A DNA stretch of 64,000 nt from Brevibacillus sp. DP1.3A. Its GTDB lineage: Bacteria > Bacillota > Bacilli > Brevibacillales > Brevibacillaceae. Shown here in pieces: positions 61,694-64,000 of the stretch (position 1 is its first letter; every line of letters begins with the position of its first letter). The translations under genes were made by a program, and so were the position numbers. Location of the stretch: NCBI RefSeq assembly GCF_013284245.2, contig NZ_CP085876.1:3641001-3705000 (forward strand), read 5' to 3'. The notes beneath the pieces were generated by a model that saw only the letters and a program-made list of their open reading frames with translations, made no database searches and was not told where the DNA came from.

Positions 61694-63739
61694 TTAGATC
61701 GCTTTCTCTACGATTTCTGCAATGTCCAGCGTTTTGACGAGGTGCTCCATTTCTTTTGCCTTTGTCCCGTCACTCATCATCGTGAGACAGTATGGACAGT
61801 TACTGCCGATTGTCGTTGGATTCAGACGGAGTGCCTGCTCTGCACGCTCAATATTTACCCGTTTTCCTTGTGTTTCTTCCATCCACATCATCCCGCCACC
61901 TGCCCCGCAGCACATCGCATCTTGTTTGTTGCGCGCCATCTCCAGCACTTGAACGCCCGGAATGTGGGTAAGGATTTGCCGCGGGATATCGTAAATATCG
62001 TTATAGCGTCCAATGTAACAGGAGTCGTGATAAGCAATGGATTCTTCGACTTCCTTCGTCGGCTTGATCCGTCCTTCCTGCATCCACTTCCAGATCAATT
62101 CTGTATGATGATAGACTTCTGCCTCCAAGCCGAATTCAGGATACTCATGCTTAAACGTGTTGTACGTATGTGGGCAAATCGTGACGATCTTCTTTACGCC
62201 ATATACTTGGAAGTTCGCGATGTTTTCCTGGCAGAGCTGCTGGAATAAAAACTCGTTCCCCATCCGGCGGGCTGTATCCCCGGAATTGCGTTCCTCATTG
62301 CCCAGAACAGCAAAGGAAATACCTGCCGTATTCATAATTTTAACGAAAGCCTGTGCGATCTTTTGGCTGCGAAGATCAAACGATCCCATGGAGCCGACAA
62401 AGAATAAATATTCGAACTCCTCTACCTCACTCACGGTAGGCACATGGATGTCTTCCCGCCCCTCTCGCCACTTCAACCGTTCTTTACGGTTAATCCCCCA
62501 CGGATTGCTTTGTCGTTCGATATTTTGGAAATAGCGAGATGCTTCATGCGGCATACTACCTTCCGTTAACACGAGATAACGGCGCATATCAATAATTTTT
62601 TCCACATGTTCATTCGCTACCGGACATTGGTCCTCACAATTTCTGCATGTCGTACAAGCCCATAGCACTTCTTCTGTAATGACGTCCCCGATCAACTCGG
62701 GCGCTTGTTCTGCGGTAACAGCCACTTCATCGTGCATGGGAAAGCTCCCTCTTGCCTGCGCAAACACAAAGGATGGCATCCATGCTGTACGTGATGTAAT
62801 TGCTGAGCCTTTTTCCGTCAAATGATCGCGCATTTTCACAATCAGATCCATCGGCGATAGCGTTTTGCCTGTACCGGAAGCAGGGCACATATTGGTGCAT
62901 CTCCCGCATTCCACACAAGCGTACAGGTCGATCAACTGATTTTGCCGGAAATCCTCGATCTTTCCGACGCCATAAGTCTCTTGCTTTTCATCCTCAAAAT
63001 CAATGGATGTAAGCTTCCCGACAGGTTTGGTATCGCGCAACATTATATTTACAGGCGCGAATAGTACATGCGCGTGCTTGGATTGCGGGACATAGACCAT
63101 AAACGCAAGTAGCGTAAGTAGATGAACCCACCAAAACAGATAGAACAGTGCACCAGCTATTTCAGGATGCATGCCAGCGAACAAGCTAGCGATCAACGAT
63201 GAGATGGGAGCATACGACCCACCTGATCCTTCCAACCATAGATGCTCAAATGCCAAGGTAAAGAAAATCGAAAGCATCAGTGTTGTTAAAAAGATAATCA
63301 CGAGCCCTGATTTAAACCCTCGTTTCAGACGCTTTAGTTTTTCGATATAGCGACGATAGTAGGCATAACCAACGGCGAGTAGCACGAGAAAAGTCGTAAT
63401 CTCCTGACTGAGACTGAAAAACTTGTGAGCCTCGCCTATCGGGTATTCAAAGCCCTTAACGAACCCTTTGATAATGAGTTCAATCGCCCCAAACTGAAGA
63501 ATGATAAAGCCATAAAACATGATGATATGCATGACACCGCTTTTCGGATCTTTCAGCAGCGTGGTTTGGCCGAATACTTGCGTGAGAAATTCATTGACCC
63601 GTATCGCAGCATCCTTTTTCAGGATTGCTTTTTTGCCGAGCTTGATAAAGACGATTCGGCTGTACACGATTTGTACGAATAAGTATGTGGCATACCCTGT
63701 TATGGCGAGAAATGCTACAAAGTTTAGGAAGGATAACAT
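61694..63739 (-). CDS. fadF: FadF-like membrane Fe-S oxidoreductase (heterodisulfide reductase type)
   Basis: 681 residues. About 1-240: five or six membrane helices in a NarI/HdrE-like arrangement with several His that may bind haem. About 270-400: two 4Fe-4S motifs, CVECGRCTNMCP and CTTCRNCEDQCP. About 430-681: two CCG-type cysteine-rich domains (HDSCYIGR, MCCGAGGGMMW and CPYC). B. subtilis FadF (YwjF) has this layout and lies with electron-transfer flavoprotein and fatty acid degradation genes. It probably passes electrons from ETF/acyl-CoA dehydrogenases to the quinone pool, which fits the beta-oxidation genes in this window. GAGGAGG precedes the ATG. Confidence 0.9.
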   Translation of the reverse strand: MLSFLNFVAFLAITGYATYLFVQIVYSRIVFIKLGKKAILKKDAAIRVNEFLTQVFGQTTLLKDPKSGVMHIIMFYGFIILQFGAIELIIKGFVKGFEYPIGEAHKFFSLSQEITTFLVLLAVGYAYYRRYIEKLKRLKRGFKSGLVIIFLTTLMLSIFFTLAFEHLWLEGSGGSYAPISSLIASLFAGMHPEIAGALFYLFWWVHLLTLLAFMVYVPQSKHAHVLFAPVNIMLRDTKPVGKLTSIDFEDEKQETYGVGKIEDFRQNQLIDLYACVECGRCTNMCPASGTGKTLSPMDLIVKMRDHLTEKGSAITSRTAWMPSFVFAQARGSFPMHDEVAVTAEQAPELIGDVITEEVLWACTTCRNCEDQCPVANEHVEKIIDMRRYLVLTEGSMPHEASRYFQNIERQSNPWGINRKERLKWREGREDIHVPTVSEVEEFEYLFFVGSMGSFDLRSQKIAQAFVKIMNTAGISFAVLGNEERNSGDTARRMGNEFLFQQLCQENIANFQVYGVKKIVTICPHTYNTFKHEYPEFGLEAEVYHHTELIWKWMQEGRIKPTKEVEESIAYHDSCYIGRYNDIYDIPRQILTHIPGVQVLEMARNKQDAMCCGAGGGMMWMEETQGKRVNIERAEQALRLNPTTIGSNCPYCLTMMSDGTKAKEMEHLVKTLDIAEIVEKAI

Positions 63740-63764
63740 CGATGAACCTCCTCAAGTAGGACGG

Positions 63765-63804
63765 GCAAATAATCGGAGCCTCTTTTCATGCACCGATTAT
63801 TTGC
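63765..63804. repeat. 12-bp inverted repeat between SDR and fadF
   Basis: GCAAATAATCGG and its exact complement flank a 16-nt loop. There is no T-run on the minus strand, so it is not a standard terminator for the upstream SDR gene. It may be a processing or stabilising hairpin between two cotranscribed genes. Confidence 0.5.
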
Positions 63805-63824
63805 TTGGGAAGCCTATTCTCTCC

Positions 63825-64000
63825 TTACGTATAAGAACCGCCGTTGATTTGCAGGACTTGACCGTTGACATAATTGGAAAGCGGAGAAGCCAGATACAAA
63901 ATGCCGGCGGCAGCTTCCTTCGCATCTCCAGGACGCTTTTGCGGAATTTTATCGATAAACATATTTCGGACTTTCTCCGGAATACCTAGCTGTACACCGT
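63825..64000 (-). CDS. SDR family oxidoreductase, 3' end only
   Basis: About 57 C-terminal residues visible before the right window edge. They contain IPEKVRN, IPQKRPG, LYLASPLSNYVNGQVL and end in NGGSYT, the conserved C-terminus of FabG-like SDRs. The stretch closely matches the SDR of the thiolase operon at 37272-38087. It lies 86 bp upstream of fadF on the same strand, so it probably belongs to another beta-oxidation unit that includes FadF. Confidence 0.85.
   Translation of the reverse strand, partial: GVQLGIPEKVRNMFIDKIPQKRPGDAKEAAAGILYLASPLSNYVNGQVLQINGGSYT

Noticed and set aside
61622-62248. 208-codon plus-strand frame opposite fadF
   Set aside because: Shadow of the Fe-S protein gene; starts inside the terminator and reads as cysteine/histidine-rich antisense sequence.
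1-64000. CRISPR arrays, insertion sequences, prophage genes, tRNA or rRNA genes
   Set aside because: No regularly spaced repeats, transposase or integrase motifs, or RNA gene signatures were seen on either strand.

Overview
The window looks like chromosome from a Brevibacillus species (Firmicutes, low to moderate GC). The clearest pointer is the left end. It carries the start of a nonribosomal peptide operon whose two proteins follow the tyrocidine/gramicidin S synthetase layout (TycA/GrsA-like A-PCP-E, then TycB/GrsB-like C-A-PCP-C-A). Strong Shine-Dalgarno sequences, TTG/GTG starts, a T-box tyrS and a FadF-type Fe-S protein agree with a Bacillales host. No rRNA, tRNA, CRISPR array, transposase or phage gene was seen.

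Layout. 1-9.3 kb: NRPS operon on the minus strand, running off the left edge, behind a leader of about 520 nt. 9.4-18.3 kb: AI-2E family permease, MarR-MFS pair, small secreted protein, MerR-MFS pair, tyrS with T-box leader, and an ABC-F gene with a leader-peptide attenuator. 18.5-25.6 kb: DUF6138-like and SUFU-domain pair, a two-gene RNA repair cassette (kinase-HD protein plus RNA ligase), an unknown CxxC protein, and SelO.

25.9-43.4 kb: a large catabolic region, almost all on the minus strand. One half (Baeyer-Villiger monooxygenase, aldehyde and alcohol dehydrogenases, two secreted DUF1254/DUF1214 proteins, HSL-type esterase, GAF-LuxR regulator) reads as ketone to ester to hydroxy acid to carboxylic acid. 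The other half (two CoA ligases, crotonase, SCP-x-like thiolase, SDR, two MaoC proteins, acyl-CoA dehydrogenase, LysR regulator) would activate and beta-oxidise the acid. Each half has its own bipartite or long DNA element repeated upstream of its two operons, so two small regulons can be read from the sequence.

44.5-54 kb: SRPBCC-ArsR pair, a lipoprotein, and a peptide ABC importer operon with M20 dipeptidase. The importer has a well-matched sigma-54 promoter and a divergent sigma-54 activator. Its OppC-like permease carries an unusual extracellular Ig-like insertion. 56-64 kb: DHH phosphoesterase, DHFR-like reductase, an Lsa-type ABC-F gene with a second attenuator, a secreted protein with repeated PxGW motifs, CatE-like dioxygenase, FadF-like Fe-S membrane protein, and the 3' end of another SDR.

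The most interesting points are the two ABC-F attenuators, the Ig-like insertion in the OppC-like permease, the kinase-HD plus ligase cassette, the Baeyer-Villiger catabolic region with its shared cis elements, and an orphan Shine-Dalgarno sequence near the 5' end of the NRPS leader. All assignments are from reading the sequence; no database search was run.
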